Source: RFSX01 sp965230215
GTDB taxonomy: Bacteria; Bacteroidota; Bacteroidia; Chitinophagales; Saprospiraceae
Direction: 5' to 3'
Length of the DNA stretch: 64,000 nucleotides
Assembly (NCBI GenBank): GCA_965230215.1
Contig: CBDDKN010000001.1
Location: forward strand, 186,001 to 250,000
Below the pieces are notes generated by a model, which saw only the letters and a program-made list of their open reading frames with translations, was not told the DNA's origin and searched no databases. Both the position numbers and the translations under genes were made by a program. Shown here one piece after another: positions 36,304 to 45,466 of this stretch; position 1 is the first letter of the stretch; the number at the start of each line of letters is the position of its first letter.

Positions 36304-36993
36304 ATGCCTTTTCGGGATGAATTCTATAAGTCTGCTTTTTCAGTTGACAATGTAATATTTGGATTTGATGGCTATAATCTGAAGGTTTTGCTGATCCGAA
36401 GGAAAGATGAACCATTTGCAGGTTATTGGGCCCTGCCTGGTGATATCGTACAACCTGCTCAGGATCTGGATGAAGGTGCGCTTCATGTTTTGGAGCAGCT
36501 TACGGGTATTAAGAATGTATATCTGGAGCAGGTGCATACCTTTGGTAAGGTTGACCGTCACCCCAGAGGACGTGTAATCACTGTTGCATACTACTCATTG
36601 ATTAAGATTGAAGATGTACAGATTCGTCCTTCTTCCTTTGCCGATAAGGTTGAATGGAAAGAAATTCGCGCTATTGAAAAGCTGGCATTTGATCACTATG
36701 AAATCATGATGACCTGCCTCAACAGATTGCGCCGTAATATCAAGTATCAACCCATTGGATTTGAGTTGCTGCCCAAGAAATTTACGCTTACAGAGCTTCA
36801 GAATCTGTATGAATCCATTCTTGAAAAGGAGCTTGATAAAAGAAATTTCAGAAAAAAAATATTGAGTATGAATATACTCAAGCTCTTAAGTGAGACGCAG
36901 CAGGGTGTAGCCCACAGGCCAGCTAAATTTTATTCTTTTGACAAACTGAAGTACGAAGCTGCAAAAGAGTCCGGATTTAATTTCGAACTCTAA
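36304..36993 (+). CDS. NrtR-type Nudix-related transcriptional regulator
   Basis: A 229-residue protein. The N-terminal Nudix fold (about 12-140) reads NVIFGFDGYNLKVLLIRRKDEPFAGYWALPGDIV. Its Nudix box is degenerate: the GE, RE and EE positions read AQ, HV and EQ, so hydrolysis is not expected. The C-terminal part (about 150-229) is winged-helix-like (FTLTELQNLYESILEKELDKRNFRKKILSMNIL, then RPAKFYSFD). This architecture fits NrtR/AraR-like regulators, which sense a nucleotide-sugar or NAD-related ligand. Divergent ltaE could be a target, but no operator is obvious. Confidence 0.85.
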   Translation: MPFRDEFYKSAFSVDNVIFGFDGYNLKVLLIRRKDEPFAGYWALPGDIVQPAQDLDEGALHVLEQLTGIKNVYLEQVHTFGKVDRHPRGRVITVAYYSLIKIEDVQIRPSSFADKVEWKEIRAIEKLAFDHYEIMMTCLNRLRRNIKYQPIGFELLPKKFTLTELQNLYESILEKELDKRNFRKKILSMNILKLLSETQQGVAHRPAKFYSFDKLKYEAAKESGFNFEL

Positions 36994-36999
36994 TCAATA

Positions 37000-37806
37000 T
37001 TATTTTTCGAATACTTCGCCGCTGCCACTTTCGATTCTGTATTGTAGTAGCGGTCTGAATTCCGTCAGCTGCAGCAATATTCTTTCTACTTCATCAAGAT
37101 AACGTTCTTCATCGGCCTCATAGGCAAATTGCGTCAGGCTTTCCTTGCTGTCATAGATTTCAACTTCTCCATTGCTGCCCACCTCAAAGAAAGTATAATT
37201 GCCAGCCTCGAGTGTGTTATAAGTGTAAGTCGTGCTCGCAATGGCGATATATTCTGACAAGATTTCTTCCATGTTATAACTGGACGTACCGGCCGCGGCT
37301 TCATCAACAAAGAAGTATCCCCAGATATGATTGTCCTTAAGGATATTAAGACTGTTCTCCGTCACATATACGCCACCCAGGTTTTCGATATCCAGATTGA
37401 TTGATTGTTCAGTGATAATTAATTGTCCAGAAGTACTGGTGAATTCATCCTTCAAGAATTCAATTTCATAATTGCCAGGCATTGATGGAAGTGTAAATTT
37501 CTTTTCCAGCCACTGAAGTCCTTCCTCACAAAATTCTGGTTTGATGATGCCATTAATTCTGACAGTAATTAGATTGCCTTCCATGCTCATCTCGGCATCA
37601 AGAATGCTGTTAAGACAGCTGTCCTGCTCCATTCCTCTGATATTGAGATAAAAGCTGCTCCCATCTGCTCCAATTTCCTGGCTAGGAAAGACCTCAAACT
37701 CCTGCTCGATATCAATTACCTCGATGGGATCTGGTATTGTTTTTTCACAAGATTGGAATACCATCAGTGCCACAAAGGCCATTATTACTATCCTAATTTC
37801 TTTCAT
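37000..37806 (-). CDS. Hypothetical lipoprotein
   Basis: A 268-residue protein with a lipoprotein signal (MKEIRIVIMAFVALMVFQSC) and a beta-rich mature region starting EKTIPDPIEVIDIEQEFEVF. No family is recognised. ATG 37806 is used, because a longer frame would place 17 charged residues ahead of the signal. Acidic overall, probably periplasmic or surface-attached. Six bases separate its stop from that of the Nudix regulator. Confidence 0.75.
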   Translation of the reverse strand: MKEIRIVIMAFVALMVFQSCEKTIPDPIEVIDIEQEFEVFPSQEIGADGSSFYLNIRGMEQDSCLNSILDAEMSMEGNLITVRINGIIKPEFCEEGLQWLEKKFTLPSMPGNYEIEFLKDEFTSTSGQLIITEQSINLDIENLGGVYVTENSLNILKDNHIWGYFFVDEAAAGTSSYNMEEILSEYIAIASTTYTYNTLEAGNYTFFEVGSNGEVEIYDSKESLTQFAYEADEERYLDEVERILLQLTEFRPLLQYRIESGSGEVFEK

Positions 37807-37894
37807 GCGTGTAAATTTAGAAGTTTCCTCAACATTCGATCTACTTTTAATGTTCAATTTCTATATTTTAAACGTATCGAATGGCTGAATAGCT

Positions 37895-37902
37895 TATCTT
37901 TG
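37895..37902 (+). promoter_or_regulatory. -7 promoter element for lepA
   Basis: TATCTTTG matches TAnnTTTG and ends 6 bases before the ATG at 37909. Transcription would start at or almost at the start codon, giving a leaderless message. Confidence 0.55.
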
Positions 37903-37908
37903 CCAGCT

Positions 37909-39704
37909 ATGAAAAACATCAGGAATTTTTGTGTTATCGCCCATATTGATCATGGAAAAAGCACACTTTCGGATAGATTGCTTGAATTTACCAAGACAAT
38001 TTCTGAAAGGGAGATGCAAGATCAGGCATTGGACGATATGGATCTGGAAAGAGAAAGAGGTATTACGATTAAAAGTCATGCCATTCAATTGGATTATAAT
38101 CATACCGATGGGCAGAAGTATACGCTCAATCTGATCGATACTCCAGGACACGTAGATTTCTCTTATGAAGTATCACGTTCTATTGCAGCATGTGAAGGAG
38201 CTTTGCTTCTGATTGATGCCAGTCAGGGTATCCAGGCACAAACAATTTCCAATCTTTATTTGGCTTTGGAGCACGATCTTGAGATCATCCCAGTCCTCAA
38301 CAAGGTAGATATGGAAAGTGCGATGATTGAGGAGGTTTCCGATCAGATTATAGATTTACTTGGTGTTGATCTGGAAGACATCATCCATGCTTCTGGAAAA
38401 ACAGGTGTCGGTATTGAAAAAGTGCTGACAGCAATCGTTGAAAAAATTCCTGCTCCTGTAGGTGATGAGAAGGCGCCATTACAAGCGTTGATATTTGATT
38501 CTCTATTCAATTCCTTCAGAGGTGTAATTGCATACTTCAAGATTATCAATGGAACACTTAACAAAGGTGAAAAGGTGCGCTTTGTCAATACAGGCAAAGA
38601 ATATTTAGCCGATGAGATTGGTATTCTAAAATTAAATATGGAATCACGTAAACAGCTACAAGCTGGAAACGTGGGCTATATCATAACAGGTATCAAGCAG
38701 AGCAAGGAAATCAAAGTAGGTGATACCATCACCACTGTGGCAAAACCATGTTCTGAAGGTATCAAGGGTTTTGAAGAGGTGAAACCTATGGTATTTGCGG
38801 GTATCTATCCGATTGACAATGATGATTTTGAAGATCTTAGAGATAGTCTGGAAAAACTGCAACTCAATGATGCGGCTTTGGTTTTTGAACCGGAATCTTC
38901 CGCAGCCCTGGGATTTGGATTCAGAGTGGGATTCCTGGGCATGCTGCACCTTGAGATTGTTCAGGAAAGACTTTCAAGAGAGTTTGATCAGGAGGTCATC
39001 ACCACCGTTCCGAACGTATCATATTTTGCATATACCAAAAAGGGAGAGCAGTTAACGATCAACACACCTAACGATCTTCCTGACCCGACACTTTGATTGA
39101 CAGGGTAGAGGAGCCTTATATCAGAGCACAGATTATTACAAAACCGGATTATATCGGTAGTATTATGTCTCTTGCCATGGATAAGCGTGGTACTTTGACC
39201 AAGCAGAACTACCTCACCACCGATAGAGTTGAATTAAGCTTCGAGATGCCATTGGCTGAAATCGTTTTTGATTTCTATGACAAGCTTAAATCAATCTCAA
39301 GAGGATATGCTTCATTTGATTATGCACCTATTGATTATAGGGCATCAGATCTTGTCAAGTTGGACATCAAGTTGAATGGTGATAATGTTGACGCCATGTC
39401 ATCACTGGTACACAGAACCAAAGCAGATCCATTTGGAAGAAAAATCTGCAAGAAGTTAAAAGAGTTGTTGCCGCGTCAACAGTTTGTTATTGCGATCCAG
39501 GCTGCTATTGGCCAGAAGATCATAGCAAGAGAAACCATAAGCGCCATGCGTAAGGATGTTACTGCCAAATGTTATGGTGGTGATATTACAAGAAAGCGTA
39601 AGCTACTTGAAAAGCAGAAGAAAGGAAAGAAAAAGATGCGTCAGATCGGATCTGTTCAAGTGCCTCAAAAGGCGTTCCTTGAAGTGCTTAAGATCAACGA
39701 TTAA
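37909..39704 (+). pseudogene. lepA: Elongation factor 4 (LepA), split by a frameshift
   Basis: Two frames together give a full-length LepA of about 598 residues. The first part has the GTPase motifs IAHIDHGKSTLSDRLLE, LIDTPGHVDFSYEV and VLNKVDME, then domain II and III sequence to NTPNDLPDPTL, where it meets TGA at 39094. Homology resumes in another frame as IDRVEEPYIRAQIITKPDYIG and continues through the C-terminal KCYGGDITRKRKLLEKQKKGKKKMRQIGSVQVPQKAFLEVL. Five bases lie where three would keep frame, so one base is missing or two are extra. LepA back-translocates stalled ribosomes. An assembly error is as likely as a real lesion. Confidence 0.9.
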
Positions 39705-40132
39705 GGAATCAACTCATACGAGTAACTGATAATCTCAAGTCTTTTGTAACCGGTATCAGCTTCTTTGTTCTTCAGATTGATATCTATTTCAATCGTTTCG
39801 GATTCATCTTTTTCGGAGCTGTCAAACACAACACTTATTTCTCCTTGTTTGCCAGGCTTGACAGGTAGCCGCGGCCAATCCAGTGTAGTACACTCACAAG
39901 CTGAGACGATTTCAATTTCTATATCTTCTGTTCCTGTATTGGTAAACACAAAACTTGTAGATCGCTTATCTCCTTTCTTAATCTTGCCCAGATCTATATG
40001 TCTGGTATCAAAAGTCATCCCGAATGCAGGCTTCTTGAATGGTACAACTGCAGGTTTAGTGTAGTTTTCAGCTTTCTGTGCTGAAACACCGAAAGTCATT
40101 AAAAATGCACCGACTAGAAATAAATACTTCAT
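39701..40132 (-). CDS. DUF1573 exported protein
   Basis: A 143-residue protein with a signal peptide (MKYLFLVGAFLMTFGVSAQ) and one DUF1573 Ig-like domain: FDTRHIDLGKIKKGDKRSTSFVFTNTGTEDIEIEIVSACECTTLDWPRLPVKPGKQGEISVVFDSSEK. The CECT motif is typical. DUF1573 proteins are abundant in Bacteroidota and periplasmic, with unknown function. ATG 40132 is used. The stop overlaps the lepA stop as a reciprocal TTAA. Confidence 0.88.
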   Translation of the reverse strand: MKYLFLVGAFLMTFGVSAQKAENYTKPAVVPFKKPAFGMTFDTRHIDLGKIKKGDKRSTSFVFTNTGTEDIEIEIVSACECTTLDWPRLPVKPGKQGEISVVFDSSEKDESETIEIDINLKNKEADTGYKRLEIISYSYELIP

Positions 40133-40157
40133 CAATAGTTTTTTACAAAAATAAGCA

Positions 40158-41624
40158 TTAGCCCAAATCATTGAACATATTGGCAAGTGGATCTCTGAAA
40201 GACATGTTGTTTTTCATGATTTCCTTGCTGATCACTTCGAATTCTGTTAAGCCATGTAACAGGAACTCCATAAATGCGGGCTGGAACTCTTTGTTGATGT
40301 TTCTTGATGCGATAAGCTTGCGCAATCCTGGAACACTATCAAGCAATTCCACATATTTGGATTCTGGACAATCGTTAGGAATCTCTATGGCATTGCCAGC
40401 CCCAAACCATGCTCTTAGAATTCCGTATGTGTCTTTTTCTTCGTCGTTCAGACTGCGCTCCGGATTTGGAAAGTATTCCAGGAATTGCTTTTGGATAGCA
40501 CCACTCATCAGATGGAGGGCCACATTATATGGTCCTTCCTGTTCGCCTTCATAAACCAATTCCACTTTACCTGTAATAGATGGTATGACACCCCAGAAAT
40601 CTGAGAGACGTGCGATCCCTTTTTCTTCTCCATTGATCAGCATTCGGCGTTCAACGGTAGAGTAGAGGTTCTCCATGGCGCTGATACTCAATCTGGCCGA
40701 AACCCCACTTTTATCATCTACTAGTTCTGATTCCCGCGCTTCGAATACGATCATTTCAAGCAAGTCCTTGAGGAATTCAGGAATGACAACGCGATCATTT
40801 ACTTCAGTATCGACATTGACTTCCTGAGCAGTGATTTGTTTTGCTATTTCAACCGTTTCCGGATAATGGGTTAGTATCTGGCTTTCAATTCTATCCTTCA
40901 ATGGCGTGATGATGCTTCCCCTGTTCGTATAGTCTTCAGGGTTTGCCGTAAAAATGAAAAGAATATCCAATGGCAGTCTTAGCTTAAACCCGCGAATTTG
41001 AATATCTCCTTCCTGCAGTATGTTGAATAGGGCCACCTGAATTCTGGCTTGTAGATCAGGCAGTTCATTCAATACAAAAATACATCTGTGAGATCTGGGT
41101 ATAAGCCCATAATGAATTACTCTTGGATCTGAATAGGGCAACTTAAGACTGGCAGCCTTAATAGGATCGACATCACCAATAAGGTCGGCAATACTTACAT
41201 CTGGCGTTGCCAGTTTTTCAATATATCTTTCATCTCGATGAATCCATTTGATTGGTGTCTTGTCACCTGATTCTTCAATAATTCTTTGACCTTCAGCTGT
41301 GATCGGATCAAATGGATCATCGTTTAATTCAACACCATCAATTACAGGTATATACTCATCCAAAAGGTTTGTGGTAAGCCTCGCAATCCTGGTCTTGGCC
41401 TGTCCACGAAGTCCAAGTAATAGTATGTTGTGTTTGGACAGAAGAGCTCTCTCGACATCTGGCATTACGGTATGCTCATATCCAATAATACCCTCGTAGC
41501 TGCTTTCTTCATTTTTAAGATAGTCTACCAGGTTGGTTCTGATCTCCTCTTTAAGCGATTGTGCTTTGTATCCGCTTTTCTTTAGTTCACCAAGTGTCTT
41601 GATATCAGTAATATTCTTTCCCAA
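40158..41624 (-). CDS. AAA ATPase, MoxR / magnesium-chelatase-subunit-like
   Basis: A 488-residue AAA+ protein. NILLLGLRGQAKTRIARL is the Walker A (residues 71-78), CIFVLNELPDLQARIQVALFNILQEGDIQIRGF covers Walker B and the sensor loop region, and DILFIFTANPEDYTNRGSIITPLKDRI is the sensor 1 segment with the arginine finger. It resembles ChlI/BchI and MoxR-type ATPases that act with VWA partner proteins. The VWA gene lies immediately upstream on the same strand (27 bases). Start codon TTG. Metal-chelatase or complex-assembly chaperone are both possible; no chelatase large subunit is present here, favouring the latter. Confidence 0.85.
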   Translation of the reverse strand: MGKNITDIKTLGELKKSGYKAQSLKEEIRTNLVDYLKNEESSYEGIIGYEHTVMPDVERALLSKHNILLLGLRGQAKTRIARLTTNLLDEYIPVIDGVELNDDPFDPITAEGQRIIEESGDKTPIKWIHRDERYIEKLATPDVSIADLIGDVDPIKAASLKLPYSDPRVIHYGLIPRSHRCIFVLNELPDLQARIQVALFNILQEGDIQIRGFKLRLPLDILFIFTANPEDYTNRGSIITPLKDRIESQILTHYPETVEIAKQITAQEVNVDTEVNDRVVIPEFLKDLLEMIVFEARESELVDDKSGVSARLSISAMENLYSTVERRMLINGEEKGIARLSDFWGVIPSITGKVELVYEGEQEGPYNVALHLMSGAIQKQFLEYFPNPERSLNDEEKDTYGILRAWFGAGNAIEIPNDCPESKYVELLDSVPGLRKLIASRNINKEFQPAFMEFLLHGLTEFEVISKEIMKNNMSFRDPLANMFNDLG

Positions 41625-41651
41625 TTATCTCTGTTTTATTTTTAATAATTC

Positions 41652-42758
41652 TTATTGTCTCTTTTTTCTCTTATTGTCCTTGTAGTCCATGAATATAAAC
41701 TCTCCAAGGCCTTGTAAGGAGCTATAGAACGCTTTGCCATTATTGGCTCTCGTAAACTGATCAACAAATTGTACCAGATATGGATCTCTGGCGATCATGA
41801 AGGTCGTAATGGGTATGTTGAGTTTCCTGGCCTTTACCGCAAGTGACAGCGTTCTGTTCAGGATCTTTCTGTCCAGACCAAAAGCATTTTTATAATACTT
41901 CTTACCCTTCTTTATACAAGTGGGCTTACCGTCCGTGATCATCATGATCTGCTTGTTCGGATTTTTCCTCCTTCTCAGAATATTCATGGCCAATTCCAAT
42001 CCCGCAACAGTATTGGTGTGATAAGGCCCCACTTCCAGATAAGGAAGATCTTTTATTTCGATTTGCCATGCGTCATTACCAAAGACAATTACATCCAGGC
42101 TGTCTTTAGGATAGCGCGTCGTAATAAGCTCTGACAAGGCCATAGCGACCTTTTTGGCAGGTGTAATTCTGTCTTCGCCATATAGGATCATAGAGTGTGA
42201 GATATCAATCATCAAGACCGTACTTGTCTGTGTTTGAAAGAAGGTCTCATGTACCTCAAGATCATCCTGGGTCAATTTGAAATTGTCTATCCCGTGATTG
42301 ATCTGAGCATTCTTAAGAGATTCCGATATGGATATCTTATCCAGTTTATCACCAAACTCAAATGGCTTCAGCTCAGATGTAAACTCATCTCCACGGCCAG
42401 TGGCTTTTGTATTGTGTTTGCCAGGCTTAGACTTTTTAAGCTGATCAAAGATTTCATCCAGTGCATGGCGACGCAAACTGACCTCCATTTTCTTAGTCGG
42501 CGTCATATTGCCTGTACCTTCCCGTCCGTCTCTGGCTTCTCTTATATATCCTTTTTCAATAAGCTCATCAATGAAGTCAGCGATACCATATGCATCATCG
42601 GTAAGCTGATGCTGCTTATCAATTTCAGTCAACCATGAAAGCGCTTCATCGATATCACCGGAAGTATGTATAAGGATCTCCTGAAACAGCTTGAACAGGC
42701 GTTCAAACGGATCTGTCTCTCCCTTATCTAAATATGCTGAAAATCTCCAACCCCTCAT
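41652..42758 (-). CDS. VWA-domain protein partner of the AAA ATPase
   Basis: A 368-residue cytoplasmic protein. The N-terminal helical third (about 1-115) is followed by a basic linker and a von Willebrand A domain with an intact metal site: LMIDISHSM (DxSxS at 185-189), the Thr in HTNTVAGLELAMN, and IMMITDGKPT. No signal peptide or membrane helix. The pairing with the downstream AAA gene fits MoxR-VWA chaperone systems that insert cofactors or assemble complexes. Confidence 0.87.
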   Translation of the reverse strand: MRGWRFSAYLDKGETDPFERLFKLFQEILIHTSGDIDEALSWLTEIDKQHQLTDDAYGIADFIDELIEKGYIREARDGREGTGNMTPTKKMEVSLRRHALDEIFDQLKKSKPGKHNTKATGRGDEFTSELKPFEFGDKLDKISISESLKNAQINHGIDNFKLTQDDLEVHETFFQTQTSTVLMIDISHSMILYGEDRITPAKKVAMALSELITTRYPKDSLDVIVFGNDAWQIEIKDLPYLEVGPYHTNTVAGLELAMNILRRRKNPNKQIMMITDGKPTCIKKGKKYYKNAFGLDRKILNRTLSLAVKARKLNIPITTFMIARDPYLVQFVDQFTRANNGKAFYSSLQGLGEFIFMDYKDNKRKKRQ

Positions 42759-42833
42759 ATGGATTCACCCTTGATTGTTTGACGAATAATTGATAAACGT
42801 CAGTGAAGCTGGATTGTTTCTTTTAAGCCAGGA

Positions 42834-43808
42834 CTATTTCAGTCGGAAACTGCCATTGCCAACATTGTATCCGTTTTGGAACAATGCAACCTGGTAGGTT
42901 CCCGATGACAGACCAAAGTTAGGTCTCCAGTCGATGCAGGCTGTTTTCTCGTCATTGTTGTAGTTAACAACGCCGGAAGTAGTATATCTGACCTTTTCAT
43001 TGGTCATCTTGTTTGTCAACACACCTGAGCCCAATTCTTCTACGTATAGTACTTCTCCTGCAGGTGCTGTGAATCTGATAAAGAACTCCTTATCACCAGC
43101 TGCTGTAACCACATTGGTTTCGGTAGTAAAGCAGGTTCTCAATACATCTACTTTCTTGGCCCTTCCTTTTTCTTTGAAGTTGCCTTCACCTTTGTCATCA
43201 AGACCTTTTACTTCTATATAATTGATCTTGATAGCTTCAGCTATATCAACTTTACCGGTAAGCATTTGATTATCTTCTGAAAGCTCCTCAGTTGTCGCAA
43301 CAAGGATTCTTTGCATCGAATCAAGATTGCTTACGCGCTCTTTATTGACTCTTAATTCTTGATTAAGATTCTGATTTTCACTTGAAAGGTTTTCGTTTTC
43401 GGCCATGAGGTTGGCATTGTTTTCTTTCAAGCTGTTTATTTCAGCAAGGTATTGCTCGGCCATCTTGTTGAGATTGTCAAGCTCCGTCTTGGCTTTGCCC
43501 AATTCTCTTTCAGACCAAATCAATCCGCTAATACGCTTCTTTTGCTTTGCTAGCTCTTCTTTCTGAGTATCGATGAGATCATTCAACTCTTGGTTATCCC
43601 CACGCAAGTCTTCAAGATCCTGCAATGCAGCTTCATAGTTCTGGTCCAACTCCGTATGCACTTTTTCAAGTTCAAGGAAATCAGACTTCTTCTCTTTAAG
43701 TTCTTTCTTAAGAGATGAATTGTTTACCAATAGTAAACCAACAGCACCCAATAGGACGATTAAACCTATGATGCCGATCATTGAAAGATTATTTGATTTA
43801 GGACTCAT
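42834..43808 (-). CDS. Membrane-anchored coiled-coil protein
   Basis: A 324-residue protein with one N-terminal membrane helix (MIGIIGLIVLLGAVGLLLV; about 10-28) and a long coiled coil (about 30-190) full of Glu, Leu, Asn and Lys heptads. The C-terminal beta domain has FFIRFTAPAGEVLYVEELGSG and ACIDWRPNFGLSSGTYQVALFQNGYNVG. The sequence resembles a Bacteroidota-specific family of unknown role. It lies 75 bases upstream of the VWA/AAA genes on the same strand, so a link to that chaperone pair is possible. Confidence 0.75.
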   Translation of the reverse strand: MSPKSNNLSMIGIIGLIVLLGAVGLLLVNNSSLKKELKEKKSDFLELEKVHTELDQNYEAALQDLEDLRGDNQELNDLIDTQKEELAKQKKRISGLIWSERELGKAKTELDNLNKMAEQYLAEINSLKENNANLMAENENLSSENQNLNQELRVNKERVSNLDSMQRILVATTEELSEDNQMLTGKVDIAEAIKINYIEVKGLDDKGEGNFKEKGRAKKVDVLRTCFTTETNVVTAAGDKEFFIRFTAPAGEVLYVEELGSGVLTNKMTNEKVRYTTSGVVNYNNDEKTACIDWRPNFGLSSGTYQVALFQNGYNVGNGSFRLK

Positions 43809-43939
43809 ATTAAAAGCTTTTAATACAAATATGCCGTTAATGACTTAATAAATAAAGCACTCTCAACAAAATGGGTGATTACTTCTAAACAAATTGCGCA
43901 TTTGAATACGTAAAAACCCTCATAATTTGCCAGTCGCTT

Positions 43940-44683
43940 ATGTATAAACCGCAGATTCTGCAGAAAATATTGTTCATAGATATCGAAACTGCAGGCATTT
44001 CTGCCGATTTCGAAGAATTAAGTGGCAGTATGCAGAATTATTGGATATCTAAGGCATTTTGGATCTCCCACAGGCATCATGATGAATCTTTGTCAGATCC
44101 TGCGCAGTGTTATACAGCCAAGGCTGCCATATATCCTGAATTCGGTAAACTCGTCTGCATCTCTTTAGGTTTCATTGCTGATCAAAATGAATCCGAAGTC
44201 CAAGTCAAAACCACATCGTTTATGCACAGTGATGAACGACTTCTTTTGTTGTGCTTCTTCGAATTCCTGGCGTCTCATTTTAATGGGGCACGTTTTACCC
44301 ATTTGTGTGGGCACAATATCAGAGAATTTGATATTCCTTTCATTTGCAGGCGTGGCTTGGTTAATGGCCTTAAGTTGCCTGATTGCATTAACCACATAGG
44401 AAAGAGCAGGTGGCAGGTTCATAACCTTATCGATACGATGCTGCTGTGGCGATTTGGTGATTATAAGCATTATAGTTCACTCGATCTTCTTTGCCATATT
44501 ATGCAAATGGACTCACCCAAGTCGGATCTTTCCGGAGACAAGATTCATGAAAGCTATTGGAGGGGACAATACGATGAGATAAAATGCTATTGTGAAAAAG
44601 ATGTTTTTGCAACGGCACAATTATTTTGTCATCTAAACAGTTGGCATACACGAAAGCTGTTCATTCATCAGTCCGTAGCTTGA
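43940..44683 (+). CDS. Predicted 3'-5' exonuclease (PolB-like, DEDDy)
   Basis: A 247-residue protein of the DnaQ-like exonuclease fold related to PolB. ExoI is ILFIDIETAG (Asp14, Glu16), ExoII is LCGHNIREFDIPFICRRGL, and ExoIII is IKCYCEKDVFATAQLF, with the Tyr/Asp of the DEDDy type. Length and motif spacing match the stand-alone family. It would trim DNA or RNA 3' ends; the in vivo role is unknown. Confidence 0.85.
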   Translation: MYKPQILQKILFIDIETAGISADFEELSGSMQNYWISKAFWISHRHHDESLSDPAQCYTAKAAIYPEFGKLVCISLGFIADQNESEVQVKTTSFMHSDERLLLLCFFEFLASHFNGARFTHLCGHNIREFDIPFICRRGLVNGLKLPDCINHIGKSRWQVHNLIDTMLLWRFGDYKHYSSLDLLCHIMQMDSPKSDLSGDKIHESYWRGQYDEIKCYCEKDVFATAQLFCHLNSWHTRKLFIHQSVA

Positions 44684-44753
44684 TTAGAGGTATTTATATA
44701 TAGTATAAGAATAAGCTTTTGAGGTATAAAAACAATTTTAATATGTAAAAGCC

Positions 44754-44761
44754 TATTTTTG
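44754..44761 (+). promoter_or_regulatory. -7 promoter element for rpe
   Basis: TATTTTTG matches TAnnTTTG, 17 bases ahead of the rpe ATG at 44779. Confidence 0.5.
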
Positions 44762-44778
44762 GGCTTTAATTCTAAGCT

Positions 44779-45453
44779 ATGTCAAAATTCATTCTTGCAC
44801 CATCAATCCTGGCTGCTGATTTCGGTCGTCTAAACGAAGATCTGGAGATGATCAACAACTCTAAAGCAGACTGGCTTCATGTCGATATAATGGATGGTGT
44901 GTTTGTTCCCAATATCTCTTTCGGACAAATGCTCGTCAAGCCTATGAAAAAGGTTTGCCAGAAGCCGCTTGATGTTCACTTGATGATTGTCAATCCAGAG
45001 AAGTATGTTGAGAGCTTTGTCGAAGCAGGCGCTTCTTCAATCAGTTTCCACCTGGAAGCTACCGATCATGCACACAGCCTCCTTCATAAGTTGAAGTCAC
45101 TGGGTGTGAAGGCAGGGATTGCTATAAACCCTCAGACCAGAGTGGAAGAACTATTTGATATCCTTGAAGATATTGACTTTGTCTGCATGATGTCTGTTAA
45201 TCCTGGATTTGGAGGGCAGAAGTTTATCTACCGTACACTTGATAAAGTCAGAAGATTAAAAAAAGAAATAGACGAGCGTAATCTGGATGTCATGATTGAA
45301 ATAGATGGTGGCGTAGGATTACAAAATGCAGAAGAACTTCTTAAGGCAGGTGCCAGTATTCTTGTTGCAGGAAGCAGCGTGTTCAAGTCTGAAGACCCGA
45401 TCAAGACGATTGAGAGATTCAAGCAATTGGAAACGAACAATTATAGTATCTGA
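44779..45453 (+). CDS. rpe: Ribulose-phosphate 3-epimerase
   Basis: A 224-residue TIM-barrel enzyme interconverting ribulose 5-phosphate and xylulose 5-phosphate in the pentose phosphate pathway. Signatures: PSILAADFGRLNEDLEMI, WLHVDIMDGVFVPNISFG, LDVHLMIVNPEKYV, VCMMSVNPGFGGQKFI and MIEIDGGVG, providing the metal-binding and catalytic Asp/His residues. The downstream TonB receptor starts 13 bases later, so the two may share a transcript. Confidence 0.96.
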   Translation: MSKFILAPSILAADFGRLNEDLEMINNSKADWLHVDIMDGVFVPNISFGQMLVKPMKKVCQKPLDVHLMIVNPEKYVESFVEAGASSISFHLEATDHAHSLLHKLKSLGVKAGIAINPQTRVEELFDILEDIDFVCMMSVNPGFGGQKFIYRTLDKVRRLKKEIDERNLDVMIEIDGGVGLQNAEELLKAGASILVAGSSVFKSEDPIKTIERFKQLETNNYSI

Positions 45454-45466
45454 TAAAGGCTCTGAT

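Noticed and set aside
39088..39100. RF2-like programmed +1 frameshift in lepA at CTT TGA
   Set aside because: The downstream coding frame is -1/+2 relative to the stop, and the +1 frame stops again at 39098, so this mechanism cannot join the two halves.
45326..45466. Upstream extension of the TonB receptor frame into rpe
   Set aside because: The extension encodes no signal peptide-like start and lies within well-conserved rpe; TTG 45467 gives a normal signal peptide.
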